Origin: Bacillota bacterium
GTDB taxonomy: Bacteria > Bacillota > Sulfobacillia > JABLXB01
DNA length: 40,077 nucleotides
Reading direction: 5' to 3'
Assembly (NCBI GenBank): GCA_024653225.1
Contig: JANLGA010000001.1
Coordinates: forward strand, 18,590-58,666
In this document: positions 23,537 through 32,107 of the stretch, one piece after another
How the letters are laid out: every line of letters begins with the position of its first letter
Numbering within the stretch: the stretch's first letter is position 1
Notes under the pieces: generated by a model
The model's input: only the letters and a program-made list of their open reading frames with translations
What the model was told of the DNA's origin: nothing
Databases searched by the model: none
Program-made: the position numbers and the translations under genes

Positions 23537-24466
23537 TTGACGGTCCTAGTGACCGGCGGCGCCGGGTTTATAGGATCCCACGTGGTGGCGGGGCTCCTGC
23601 GAGCCGGGACGACAGTGGTCGTCTTGGACGACCTGTCCACCGGGGACAGGTCGAATGTCCCGCCCGACGTTCCCCTGCACGTCGTGGACGTGGCGGGGGA
23701 CATCTCCGACCTCGTGTCCGGCTGCGCTCCACAGTGCATAGTGCACCTCGCGGCCCAGGCTTCGGCGGCCGCCTCAATGGATGACCCGGCGGCCGATTGC
23801 GCCTCGAACATCCTGGGCACGGTGAACGTCCTGGAAGCCGCGGTGCGGGCGGGCTGCAAGCGGTTCGTGCTCGCGTCTTCGGCCGCGGTCTACGGGATGC
23901 CGTCCTCCCTGCCGGTGAAGGAAGACCACCCGCTGTGCCCGCAGTCTTTCTACGGCTTGTCGAAGCACTCCGCCGAGCGCTACGCGATGATGTTCGAACG
24001 GGCCAGGGGCATCCAGACGGTAATACTCAGGTACGCCAATGTGTACGGGCCGGGGCAGGGGATCCACGGAGAAGGCGGCGTGGTGGCCACGTTCACATCA
24101 GCCGTGCTGGGGGGAAGGCGCCCCGAAATCCACGGCGACGGTACCCAGACGAGAGACTTCATCTTCGTCGAGGATGCCGCCGAGGCCACGGTGCGGGCGG
24201 CGCTCGGGTCGTCGAGCGGCGTGATGAACATATCCACCGGTTCGGAGACCAGCATCGCCTCCGTCTTGGAGCGGGTCTTGAAGACCTGCGGGAGTTCCCT
24301 GGAACCCGCCTTCGGGCCGAGGCGGCCGGGCGACCTGGACAGGAGCGCGCTCGACCCGTCGCGGGCCAGGTCGGTGTTGGCGTGGGAGCCCCGCTTCTCC
24401 TTGGAGCTGGGACTGACGAGGACGGTCGAATGGTGGAGCCGCGTCAGCCGCGGAACCCCCTCCTGA
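23537..24466 (+). CDS. NAD-dependent epimerase/dehydratase (UDP-glucose 4-epimerase-like)
   Basis: 309 residues from TTG 23537, preceded by GGGAGGGG. An extended short-chain dehydrogenase: the NAD motif GGAGFIGSH is at the N-terminus, the catalytic Ser region is LASSAAVYG, and the catalytic Tyr/Lys pair appears as YGLSK. RYANVYGPGQ and GDGTQTRDFIFVEDAAEA are typical of GalE-like enzymes. It probably acts on a nucleotide sugar for surface-polymer synthesis; the exact epimerisation cannot be told. No glycosyltransferases are adjacent. Its last 23 bases overlap the convergent lipoprotein gene. Confidence 0.9.
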   Translation: MTVLVTGGAGFIGSHVVAGLLRAGTTVVVLDDLSTGDRSNVPPDVPLHVVDVAGDISDLVSGCAPQCIVHLAAQASAAASMDDPAADCASNILGTVNVLEAAVRAGCKRFVLASSAAVYGMPSSLPVKEDHPLCPQSFYGLSKHSAERYAMMFERARGIQTVILRYANVYGPGQGIHGEGGVVATFTSAVLGGRRPEIHGDGTQTRDFIFVEDAAEATVRAALGSSSGVMNISTGSETSIASVLERVLKTCGSSLEPAFGPRRPGDLDRSALDPSRARSVLAWEPRFSLELGLTRTVEWWSRVSRGTPS

Positions 24467-25664
24467 CGTCGCGGCGCGCCTTCTCGCGGGCGGCGAGGGC
24501 GGTGTCGAGCTCGGCCGTGCCGCGGAGCGGCGAGACCCGTCCCCTTCGCACCGAGTCCAGGGCCACGACCGCGTTCCACCCGTGCTCCTCCGTCCAGCGC
24601 CCGAGGTTGGGGCGAAAGGCCGGGACGAGGGAGGGCGGCAGACCGGGACGCGAGCCTGCCCTGGAGATCGCTTTCGCGAGCTCGACTGCGAGCGCGGCTC
24701 GGACGGCCCCCGGGTCGCGCGGCCGCCTGAAGACCACGGCGCCGTTGACCCTGAGCGGTCCTGGGGACACCCCCGTGGAGGGCACCGGGACAAGGCGGGG
24801 CTCAAACCCGGTTTCCGGCGAGGCCGTGCGGAGGATTTCGGCCGACAAGATCGGGCTGCAGCCGGCGAGGAATCCGACATTGCCCCGGCGGAAGGCCCCG
24901 ATGGAATCCCTGTCCGGCACCCCGATGTACACCGTCCGCGCCAGGTCCCGACGGCATACCAGGCGGGCGAGCTCGGCCGGGGGGGCCGAAAGCAGGGCGG
25001 ACGACTCCAGCGCCCCGCCGGCGGCGGCGGGCTCAAACCCGAGGTCGCAGTCGAAATCCGGCGAGGAGGGGTCCACGAGCGCGGGGACGTAGCCCGCCCC
25101 CTTGAGCATCGTGCACGCCTCTTCGAATTCGGCCCACGTCCACACCACGGTCTGACCGATGTCGAACCCGGAGCGGATGGCCGCGGCGGAATTGCAGACC
25201 CACGCTCGCCCCTCGATCCAGGTCGGGATGGCCAGCAGCCGACGGTCTGCGGAGCACCCCGCCAATGCCTCCGGCAGGTACGACTGGAGTTCCAGGGCCG
25301 AGACATAGGGTCCCAGATCGACCTGGAGATCCCCGCTGTACCAGGCCAACCCCCCCGGAGGGGGCAGAAAGACGTCGGGGGGATCGCCGGATTCCACGGC
25401 TCTCCCCACGGCTCGACCGCACTCCCGGTAGCCCATCGGGGTGATTTCCACCTTCGTGCCCGGGTGGGCTGCCTCGAACCTCGAGGCAACCCCGGCCAGA
25501 TCGGTCTCCGGGCCCGAGATCGGGGCGGGCCACCGGTACGCCCAGACTCGAAGCGCGCCGACCCACGAAACAGCCCCGGGGGGCTCTTCAAGGGGGCGGA
25601 AGGGAATGCAGCCCGCCACGATGGCGGATGCGAGCACAGCGAACGCGACCCGTCGGATAATCAT
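24444..25664 (-). CDS. Extracellular solute-binding lipoprotein (orphan)
   Basis: 406 residues from ATG 25664. A lipoprotein signal (MIIRRVAFAVLASAIVAGC) places the lipidated Cys at about residue 19. After it, LRVWAYRWPAP starts a periplasmic-binding fold and ASRFEAAHPGTKVEITPMG resembles family 1 (sugar-type) binding proteins; DVFLPPPGGLAWY and PTWIEGRAWVCN follow. Family members normally pair with two permeases and an ATPase; none is nearby, so it may serve a distant transporter or act as a sensor. The ligand is unknown. The 3' end overlaps the epimerase gene by 23 bases on the opposite strand. The family assignment rests on a loose pattern. Confidence 0.7.
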   Translation of the reverse strand: MIIRRVAFAVLASAIVAGCIPFRPLEEPPGAVSWVGALRVWAYRWPAPISGPETDLAGVASRFEAAHPGTKVEITPMGYRECGRAVGRAVESGDPPDVFLPPPGGLAWYSGDLQVDLGPYVSALELQSYLPEALAGCSADRRLLAIPTWIEGRAWVCNSAAAIRSGFDIGQTVVWTWAEFEEACTMLKGAGYVPALVDPSSPDFDCDLGFEPAAAGGALESSALLSAPPAELARLVCRRDLARTVYIGVPDRDSIGAFRRGNVGFLAGCSPILSAEILRTASPETGFEPRLVPVPSTGVSPGPLRVNGAVVFRRPRDPGAVRAALAVELAKAISRAGSRPGLPPSLVPAFRPNLGRWTEEHGWNAVVALDSVRRGRVSPLRGTAELDTALAAREKARRDVRRGFRG

Positions 25665-25731
25665 TCTGGCGTGCCCCCGTTTGCCGCCCGTTGCGGGCAT
25701 CCGGTAGAAAGGTTATGAAACGCGGAAGGGG

Positions 25732-26538
25732 CTAAGAACCGGGGGTCGCCGCCGGTCCCCACGGGGCGAGCGCGCACGGCCCCGTACAGCACTTGCCGCA
25801 TATGTCGAGCGGCTCGGGCACCGAACAGTGCCGGACGAGATACTCGCCTACGACCTTCAGGTGGTCGCGGCAGGCGTCCCTTCTGAGGCCGTCCGTCGTC
25901 AGCGCCCCCACGGGGCATCGCTCGACACACGCCGAGCAGGACGCACCGGCGAAATACCCGCAAAACGACGGCCGGCTTCGTCCGGCGGCCCCCCGCGCGA
26001 GGTCCGCCGCGACCACGATGCTGGAAACCCTTCCGGCGCACCCGCGCTCTGTGATGAGCATCTGGTGCAGCCCGATTTCGCCCATCCCCGCGATCACGGC
26101 GGCGCTCTTGTGCGACCACCGGGCGCGCAGGGAGACGGGGTCGTAGTTGTGGGTGGGCTGCTGCCAGGAAGCCGCCACCCCTTCACGGGCGAAAGCCCTT
26201 TCCAGCTCCGCGCACATCAACGTGAGCAAGGCATTTGTCTCCACGTACGCCGTTCCCCATTCGGCGGCGCAGACGGTCGCGACCGCGTTCGCCCTGACGA
26301 GGTCCGCCTCGAACGGGAGGAAGAAGCATGCGACGGACTGCGCGCCCGGGAGGACCTCGGAGGGCAAGAGGTGCCCCGGGACATGCGTGTCTCGGAGGAA
26401 TTGCCAGCGGGGGTCGTCGGCTCGCGCGTAGCCGAACAATGGCTCGCGGTAACGCGTCTTCCCCCCGTGTTCCGCCGCCATGCGCCTTACGGTGCTTTCC
26501 AGCACGGCCCTGAGACGCGAGGCCTCGCTGTCCTCCAC
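25732..26538 (-). CDS. QueG-like iron-sulfur protein (epoxyqueuosine reductase family)
   Basis: 268 residues from GTG 26538, with GAGGGGG about 8 bases upstream; the frame is open further but looks non-coding. The N-terminal half resembles the cobalamin-binding part of QueG-type proteins (LPGAQSVACFFLPFEAD and AGMGEIGLHQMLITERGCAG). The C-terminal half has CSACVERCPVGAL and a second Cys set in CGKCCTGPC, consistent with two [4Fe-4S] clusters. True QueG reduces epoxyqueuosine in tRNA; shorter relatives in anaerobes are uncharacterised, so reductase activity on another substrate is equally possible. No queuosine genes are in the window. It lies divergent to the SLH protein gene. Confidence 0.75.
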   Translation of the reverse strand: MEDSEASRLRAVLESTVRRMAAEHGGKTRYREPLFGYARADDPRWQFLRDTHVPGHLLPSEVLPGAQSVACFFLPFEADLVRANAVATVCAAEWGTAYVETNALLTLMCAELERAFAREGVAASWQQPTHNYDPVSLRARWSHKSAAVIAGMGEIGLHQMLITERGCAGRVSSIVVAADLARGAAGRSRPSFCGYFAGASCSACVERCPVGALTTDGLRRDACRDHLKVVGEYLVRHCSVPEPLDICGKCCTGPCALAPWGPAATPGS

Positions 26539-26787
26539 TTGACGTACCCCCTCATGGGTGTCCGCCGTCCGGCCCGGCAGGCCGACCGGCGCGGTCCCGC
26601 TGCCGCATTTCTGCGCGGCCTGCGGACGCACCTGCACCGGTGAATGGAACCGGCCCGCGCCGTCCCTCGTCAAACAGGCGGGACCGCGCTTCAATAATCT
26701 GGAAGGGCTCTCCCGGGAACCCCCACATCCCGGGGCCCGGCGCCGAAATAGTGTGGGGAAAAGGGTGCGAGTAGGAGGTATTGGTCC

Positions 26788-28938
26788 ATGCGCTTGTTCC
26801 GGAAATCCCTGTGCATAGCGGCTGTGCTTTCGATGGTGGTCGGCCTCGTCGGGGGGACCGCCGCGGCCCGTCCCGGCAACCCATGGGACAGTGGCTTGAA
26901 GCTGGGGGTCCTCAAGAAGGCGTTCATTGACGAGGATGAAGCGCCCTGGGCGGTCGGTTACATGGCCAAGATGAAGCTGAAGGGCATAATGCAGGGCTAC
27001 CCCGGCGGTAAGTTCATGCCCAACTCCCCGGTTTCCCGGGTGGAGCTCGTCGTGCTCGCCGTGCGCGCCAAGGGCCTGGAGGAAGAGGCGAGGCAGAGGA
27101 ACGGAGCGGTTCTGCCGTTCGGCGACGCAGAGAATATCTACCGGAAGTATCCGTGGGCGGTCGGCTATCTCGCGACAGCGGTGAGTGCCGGACTGATCCC
27201 GTCGGGGTCCGCGCCGTTCCAGCCCGAGAAGCCCGCCACGCGCCTCTGGACAGCCGAGGTCCTGATCAGGGCGATGGGCCTGGAGGACGAGGCGGAGGAG
27301 GCGATGGACGCCGATCTGCCGTACACCGACGCCGGGGAGATCCCCGACGACAAGGTCGGCTACGTAGCGGTGGCGTTGGAGCGCGGGATCATGATGGGCT
27401 ATGGCACCACGTTCAGGCCCTTCGCACCGATCCGTCGCTGTGAAGTGGCGGCCGTGCTCGACAGGATGGAGGAATCGCTGCCCCCGCTCGGGTACGAGGT
27501 GAGGGGCGTGATCACCGGCATCAACAGGACAAAGCCGGCCGTGACGATGAGGGTCTACGACAAGAAGTGGTGGAGCTTCGGCACCCTGGTCCGCTCTGCG
27601 CTTACGGGCAACGTGTTCACGGGCACCGTGACGATACCGGTGTCGGAGGACGTCCTGGTCTTGATAGACAAGCGGGTCTCGGAGTTCGAGGACCTCGAGA
27701 TCGGGTTCAGGGCGACCGTGCTCAGGAATTCCGACGGCGTCGCGGTACTGATTGATGCAAACTCCGGGGGCGCGACACCGAACTGGCCGGTCCCCGGCAC
27801 GGCCACGAAAGAGGGATCGGTGGAAGACATCACGCTGGGGACTTCGCCCAAGATCACGATCGAGGACGAGGACGGGACCGAGTGGACGTACTCGATAGCG
27901 CCGAACTGCGCCGTCTACATGGACGATGAAGAGATAGATCTCGAGGACGTGGAAGAAGGCGATTGGGTCACCCTGAGGATCGTGGACTCGAAGGTCACGA
28001 GGATCGTCGTCGAGGAAGAGGAGGAGACGGTCGAATCGGAGAAGGACGGAGAGGTCACCGAGATCAGGACCACCACCAGCCCCAAGCGGATAACCATAAG
28101 GCTGGCCGGCGGGTCAACGTTCACCGCCGCCATATCCGCCGACGTCGTGGTCAAGGAAGGCGGTCGAACAGCCTCGCTCGACGATGTGAGCGTGGGAGAC
28201 GACGTACACCTCCACCTGCGCGACGGCTACGTCGTGAGGATAGAGATCGAGGAACCGGCTGCAACCGAGTATGAGGGCGTCGTGACCTCCGTATACGCCT
28301 CCGGTTCGAGGAGGATAACCATCCGCCTGGACGACGGCAGGACCATGAGCGTGGCCGTGGCGTCCGGCGTGGTCGTCAAGTACGACGGAGCCGCCGCCAA
28401 GCTCAGCGACGTCCGGGTCGGAGACTCGGTGAAGATAACCGTGACGGGATCGCAGGTGACGAGGATTGACATCGAGCGCAGGACCGTCACGGAGCGGAGG
28501 GGAACTGTGACCCAGGTCGAAACCGGGACCTCGGCGAGGATCTGGATACGGCTCTCCGGCGGCTCGGTCGAGAGTTACCAAGTCGCTTCGAACCCGCACG
28601 TGGAGTACAAGGGCGAGGACCTCAAGCTCGACGACGTGGTCCCGGGTGACAGGGTGAAGCTCGCCATATCCGATTCGAAGGTCGGGGAGATACTGATAGA
28701 GGAAAGGCCGGTCTTCGAGACGAGCGGCACCATAACAGCCGTTGGCTCAAGCTCGACCGAGGGTCGCACCATCACCATCAAGGAATCGTCGGGCAACCAG
28801 CCCACGTACAAGGTCTCCGCGGACGCGGCGATCAAGGAAGGGACGCAGACCATATCGTTCAATGACCTGGAGCAGGGAGACAAGGTAACCCTCAGGGTGG
28901 AGGGCAACCTGGTGACCAGGATAACCGTAACGGGGTGA
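26788..28938 (+). CDS. SLH-domain surface protein with six tandem beta repeats
   Basis: 716 residues from ATG 26788, with TAGGAGGT upstream. A signal peptide (about residues 1-27, ending near TAAA) is followed by three SLH domains (about 43-230; PWAVGYMAKMKLKGIMQGYP, KYPWAVGYLATAVSAGL, DKVGYVAVALERGIMMGYG). The remaining 480 residues are six imperfect repeats of about 75 residues (from about 235, 340, 419, 490, 565, 640), each with G-x-V-T-x-I, an ITI/IRL strand, an L-x-D-V-x-x-GD-x-V core and V-T-R-I at its end. The fold looks all-beta, with no enzyme motif. It is probably an S-layer or cell-wall structural protein. A 249-base gap upstream holds its promoter region; I could not define a convincing promoter there. 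A strong terminator follows. Confidence 0.9.
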   Translation: MRLFRKSLCIAAVLSMVVGLVGGTAAARPGNPWDSGLKLGVLKKAFIDEDEAPWAVGYMAKMKLKGIMQGYPGGKFMPNSPVSRVELVVLAVRAKGLEEEARQRNGAVLPFGDAENIYRKYPWAVGYLATAVSAGLIPSGSAPFQPEKPATRLWTAEVLIRAMGLEDEAEEAMDADLPYTDAGEIPDDKVGYVAVALERGIMMGYGTTFRPFAPIRRCEVAAVLDRMEESLPPLGYEVRGVITGINRTKPAVTMRVYDKKWWSFGTLVRSALTGNVFTGTVTIPVSEDVLVLIDKRVSEFEDLEIGFRATVLRNSDGVAVLIDANSGGATPNWPVPGTATKEGSVEDITLGTSPKITIEDEDGTEWTYSIAPNCAVYMDDEEIDLEDVEEGDWVTLRIVDSKVTRIVVEEEEETVESEKDGEVTEIRTTTSPKRITIRLAGGSTFTAAISADVVVKEGGRTASLDDVSVGDDVHLHLRDGYVVRIEIEEPAATEYEGVVTSVYASGSRRITIRLDDGRTMSVAVASGVVVKYDGAAAKLSDVRVGDSVKITVTGSQVTRIDIERRTVTERRGTVTQVETGTSARIWIRLSGGSVESYQVASNPHVEYKGEDLKLDDVVPGDRVKLAISDSKVGEILIEERPVFETSGTITAVGSSSTEGRTITIKESSGNQPTYKVSADAAIKEGTQTISFNDLEQGDKVTLRVEGNLVTRITVTG

Positions 28939-28970
28939 ACCGCCGGCGGACTGCGGCCGGACGGGTTCGA

Positions 28971-29000
28971 GCGGGGCCGTCCTTCGGGGAACGGCCCCGC
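28971..29000. terminator. Terminator between SLH protein and bioY
   Basis: GCGGGGCCGT (28971-28980) pairs with ACGGCCCCGC (28991-29000); the loop contains CCTTCGGG, a stable UUCG tetraloop. It separates two convergent genes. Confidence 0.7.
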
Positions 29001-29012
29001 GGTTGTTCGGAC

Positions 29013-29621
29013 TCAGCGGGATCGGCGGGCCGACAGGACCGGAAGGACCTTCCGCGCGAGAAGGCTCGCCGCGGCCGCCTTGATCAGGTCGCCCGGCACG
29101 AACGGCAGTACGACGGCCGGCAGTACGGCCAAGGCGGGTCTGCCGGTGAGGTGGGCGATCCTCACTGTCGCGGACGCGTAAATGACGGCGGTGCCCAGCA
29201 CCATCGAACCGAGCGTGCGGGCGAACCCGGCGTTCTTCGAGGGCCCCGCGAGGCCGCCGACGACCAGGGGCACAAGGGGAAACGCGAGGAGATACCCGCC
29301 CGACGGGCCGAGCAGGACACCCAGCCCCCCCCTCATCATGGAGAAAACGGGAACACCCGCGGCCCCGAGGGCGATGTAGGCGAGCATTGCGATGGCGCCG
29401 TCCCTCGGCCCGGCGACGGCCCCGGAGAGGAGCACGAAGAAAGTCTGCAGCGTGAACGGGACTGGGAGCTGCGGCAGGGGCACCGCCAGAACGGCCCCCG
29501 CCGCCGTGAGCGCGGCGAGCAGGGCGGGGACCGTCACCCGGGTCGCCGCAACCGCCCCGAGTCCGCCGTCGGCTGGGTCGTACGTGTTCACGTCATCACC
29601 GGCTTCGGACGCCGCGGCCAT
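29013..29621 (-). CDS. bioY: Biotin transporter substrate-binding component BioY
   Basis: 202 residues. Hydrophobic, about six membrane helices. PLPQLPVPFTLQTFFVLLSG and GAAGVPVFSMMRGGLGVLLGPSGGYLLAF are hallmark BioY motifs; BioY is the S component of an ECF transporter and takes up biotin. No ATPase or T component is adjacent, so a shared ECF module elsewhere is likely. The start is not certain: ATG 29621 has no good ribosome site, and GTG 29591 (preceded by GGTGAT) is an alternative. It follows birA by 77 bases and has its own promoter with a BirA-type operator. Confidence 0.93.
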   Translation of the reverse strand: MAAASEAGDDVNTYDPADGGLGAVAATRVTVPALLAALTAAGAVLAVPLPQLPVPFTLQTFFVLLSGAVAGPRDGAIAMLAYIALGAAGVPVFSMMRGGLGVLLGPSGGYLLAFPLVPLVVGGLAGPSKNAGFARTLGSMVLGTAVIYASATVRIAHLTGRPALAVLPAVVLPFVPGDLIKAAAASLLARKVLPVLSARRSR

Positions 29622-29630
29622 CCGGCCGCG

Positions 29631-29642
29631 CGTGTATACACG
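29631..29642. promoter_or_regulatory. 12-base palindrome at the bioY start site
   Basis: CGTGTATACACG is a perfect 12-base palindrome at the predicted transcription start of bioY, between the -10 box and the start codon. It could be a second operator or fold in the 5' leader. Confidence 0.4.
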
Positions 29643-29644
29643 AA

Positions 29645-29673
29645 ATGATACCAGCCGGCAGCCTAAACGTCAA
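29645..29673 (-). promoter_or_regulatory. SigmaA promoter of bioY
   Basis: On the minus strand TTGACG (29673-29668), a 17-base spacer and TATCAT (29650-29645) give a good housekeeping promoter. Predicted start is near 29638. The -35 box lies inside the left arm of the BirA-type repeat. Confidence 0.7.
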
Positions 29674-29702
29674 CTGCCGTGCCGCGCCAAGGTTAACGTT
29701 AG
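29663..29702. promoter_or_regulatory. BirA-type operator
   Basis: CTAAACGTCAAC (29663-29674) and GTTAACGTTAG (29692-29702) are an inverted repeat with a 17-base spacer. The half-sites contain GTCAAC and GTTAAC, and the spacing fits the bipartite BirA operator (TTGTAAAC / GTTTACAA class). It covers the bioY -35 box and the last codons of birA, so biotin-loaded BirA would be expected to repress bioY. Confidence 0.6.
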
Positions 29703-30682
29703 TCCGGCGGGTCCGGACGGAGGGTGACGTCCCCGGACAGGAATCGCCGGATCTCGCCGTCGTCCGTCTTGACCACTAACGCGCCGTCGCCGTGAACGGC
29801 CACCGCCGTTCCCTCGAACGTCTCGTTGATGCCCCTGACGGTGACCCTCTTTCCGATAGTGGCGGAGTACGACGCCCACTCCGACACCACCGACTCGGGG
29901 CCTCCTTCCAGGAAGAGCGAGTATAGTTCGTCGAGTTCTTTCAGGACCGCTCTGAGCACTGCGGCCCGGTCAACGCGCTTCCCAAGCTCGGCATCGAGCG
30001 AGGTATGAAGGCCGGCGGCGGCGCCGGGCAGCGGTCTCGTCCCCAGGTTGACGTTTATGCCGATACCGATCACAACGAAGTCCACTTGGTCGGCTTCGGC
30101 GACCATCTCGGCCAGGATCCCGCAGACTTTCCGGCCGCCCACCAGGACGTCGTTCGGCCACTTGATCTCCGGCCTCAGTCCGAGTGACGACGCTATGGCC
30201 TTCGCCACAGCCACCGCCGCGAGGAGGGTGAGCCCCTGCACCTCGGCCGGCGCGAGCCGGGGTCGGAGCAGCACCGAAAAGAGGAGGCCGGCCCCCGGAG
30301 GGCATTCCCACCGCCGGCCCAATCGGCCCTTCCCCGAAGTCTGTTCCTCGGCCACGAGTACGGTGCCCTCGGCTGCGCCCTCCGCCGCCAAGGATTTCAG
30401 GAGGTCGTTGGTGGAGGTGGTCGTCGCCAGGTACCGGACCTTGGACCCGATCACGCGGGTGTTGAGTCCCGCCCTGACCACTTCGGGGAGGAGCTTGTCA
30501 GGGGCCGCCACGAGGGCGTAGCCCGACCGTGGCTGCCCGATTATGGTGTAACCGTCGCGACGGAGGGCCGTGACGTGTTTCCACACGGCGGTGCGGGAGA
30601 TGCCGAGCAGGGAGCTCAGCCGCTCCCCGGAGACGAACCTTCCCCGCTCTTCCCTGAGCGCCCTGAGCACTTCGTGTTTCAC
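29699..30682 (-). CDS. birA: Bifunctional biotin-protein ligase and biotin repressor
   Basis: 327 residues, GTG start overlapping the stop of the aminotransferase gene (GTGA, 30679-30682). The N-terminal 60 residues are a winged helix (LRALREERGRFVSGERLSS, then LGISRTAVWKHVTALRR), so this is the group II, DNA-binding type. The ligase domain has the biotinyl-AMP motif SGKGRLGRRW and the KWPNDV motif; a small SH3-like domain closes the protein. It attaches biotin to carboxylases and should repress bioY at the adjacent operator. No biotin synthesis gene is in the window. Confidence 0.95.
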   Translation of the reverse strand: MKHEVLRALREERGRFVSGERLSSLLGISRTAVWKHVTALRRDGYTIIGQPRSGYALVAAPDKLLPEVVRAGLNTRVIGSKVRYLATTTSTNDLLKSLAAEGAAEGTVLVAEEQTSGKGRLGRRWECPPGAGLLFSVLLRPRLAPAEVQGLTLLAAVAVAKAIASSLGLRPEIKWPNDVLVGGRKVCGILAEMVAEADQVDFVVIGIGINVNLGTRPLPGAAAGLHTSLDAELGKRVDRAAVLRAVLKELDELYSLFLEGGPESVVSEWASYSATIGKRVTVRGINETFEGTAVAVHGDGALVVKTDDGEIRRFLSGDVTLRPDPPD

Positions 30683-31890
30683 CGGGAACTACCCGCGATC
30701 TCGGCGACCGCCCTCTCGATGCGGGCGAGCGCTTCCCTGATGTTGGCCTCGGAGTTCGCAAATGAGACCCTCAAGTATCCCTCGCCGGCCGCGCCGAAGG
30801 CCGACCCGGGGACCAGTGCCACGCCGGTCTTCTCCAGCAGCCTCATGGCCAGGTCGGACGACGTCATGCCGATACCCTTCGCCGACGGGAACGCGTAAAA
30901 GGTGGCGGCGGGTGCGCGGCACGAGAACCCCGGTATACGGTTGAATCCCGATACGACGAGGTCGCGCCGCCTCTTGTACTCGAAGACCATGGTGGAGACG
31001 CAGTCCTGCGGGCCCGTGAGCGCGGCGAGCGCCGCCCGCTGGGAGACCGTGGTGACGCTCGCCACCATGTGTTCCTGCACGCGCGTCATGGCCCGGATCA
31101 CGTGGGGTCGCGCTATGACGTAGCCGACCCTCCAGCCGGTCATGGAGTAGGTCTTGGAGAAGGAGTTCACGGTTATGACCCAGTCGCGCACCTCCGGCAG
31201 CGACGCCGGGCTGAAATGCTCGCCCTCGAACAGGATGCTCTCGTACACCTCGTCGGATACGAGGTAGGCGCCGGCGTCCGCGCACATCCGGGCTATCTCC
31301 ACCAGGTTCTCCCTGGACGTGACCCCTCCCGTGGGGTTGGAGGGATTGTTGACGATTACGGCCTTGGTCCTCGGCGTCATCGCCGCGCGGACAGCGTCGG
31401 GGTCGAGACCGAAGCCGTCCTCTTCGCGGATCCGCACGTACACGGGCGTGGCGCCGGCCAGCTGGGCGTGGCCGGTGTAATTGATCCACCCGGGATCCGG
31501 GATCAACACCTCGTCGCCGTCGTCCACGAGGGTGAGCATCAGCGCGGCCAGGGCGCCCATCGCACCGTGGGTGATTATGACCTCCGTGGTGGGATCGGCC
31601 TCGATCGAGTTTTGCCTGCGGGCCTTCTCCGCCACAGCGGCGCGCAGTGCGGGGTCTCCCATGCTGGGGGCATACTTGGTCCAGCCGCACTCGGCGGCTT
31701 CGGCCGCCGCCCTCACTACGTGAGGCGGGGTGGGGAAATCGGGCTCGCCGATTTCAAGATGGATGACGTCCTTCATCGCCAGCGCCATGTTGAATATCCT
31801 GCGGATCTCGGGCTGCTTGATGCGCCCGGCCCTCGTCGAGATGGGGAAACCGTCCACTTCGAATCCCTCCCCAGGCACTTCTCGGGTCAT
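30679..31890 (-). CDS. Pyridoxal-phosphate-dependent aminotransferase (class I/II, aspartate type)
   Basis: 403 residues from ATG 31890; ATG 31908 falls on the predicted transcription start and would be leaderless. Fold type I enzyme: the PLP Lys lies in SFSKTYSMTGWRVGY, substrate and cofactor motifs appear as NNPSNPTGG and SDEVYESILFEG, and the carboxylate-binding Arg in YLRVSFANS. It resembles aspartate/aromatic aminotransferases of subgroup I-gamma; the amino-acid specificity cannot be read. It might supply the missing transamination step of the branched-chain pathway, but this is a guess. birA follows with a 4-base overlap. Confidence 0.93.
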   Translation of the reverse strand: MTREVPGEGFEVDGFPISTRAGRIKQPEIRRIFNMALAMKDVIHLEIGEPDFPTPPHVVRAAAEAAECGWTKYAPSMGDPALRAAVAEKARRQNSIEADPTTEVIITHGAMGALAALMLTLVDDGDEVLIPDPGWINYTGHAQLAGATPVYVRIREEDGFGLDPDAVRAAMTPRTKAVIVNNPSNPTGGVTSRENLVEIARMCADAGAYLVSDEVYESILFEGEHFSPASLPEVRDWVITVNSFSKTYSMTGWRVGYVIARPHVIRAMTRVQEHMVASVTTVSQRAALAALTGPQDCVSTMVFEYKRRRDLVVSGFNRIPGFSCRAPAATFYAFPSAKGIGMTSSDLAMRLLEKTGVALVPGSAFGAAGEGYLRVSFANSEANIREALARIERAVAEIAGSSR

Positions 31891-31914
31891 TGGCAATGAG
31901 ACCTGCATACGTCC

Positions 31915-31944
31915 AGTATATTCTTTCGTGGCCCGGCCTGTCCA
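31915..31944 (-). promoter_or_regulatory. SigmaA promoter of the aminotransferase-birA operon
   Basis: On the minus strand TGGACA (31944-31939), an 18-base spacer and TATACT (31920-31915). Predicted start near 31908, about 18 bases before ATG 31890. Confidence 0.65.
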
Positions 31945-32107
31945 GGAGCGCCCGAGGGCGCGGCGGGAAGGTAGTCCGAGCAGACCCGGCGAAGAACGGA
32001 TGGGGTTTCACCCGGTGTGCTATTCCGGGAGACTCCCGGGAATCAGTCTTGGGGGGATTGACCTGGCCGAAGAATCCGGAGCCCCGCGGCACTCCCTGGA
32101 GGGCGGG

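Noticed and set aside
32000..32107. MurJ start at ATG 32000
   Set aside because: The 36 extra residues are polar and not part of the family; GTG 32108 has GGAGGG and fits the family N-terminus. Kept as an alternative only.
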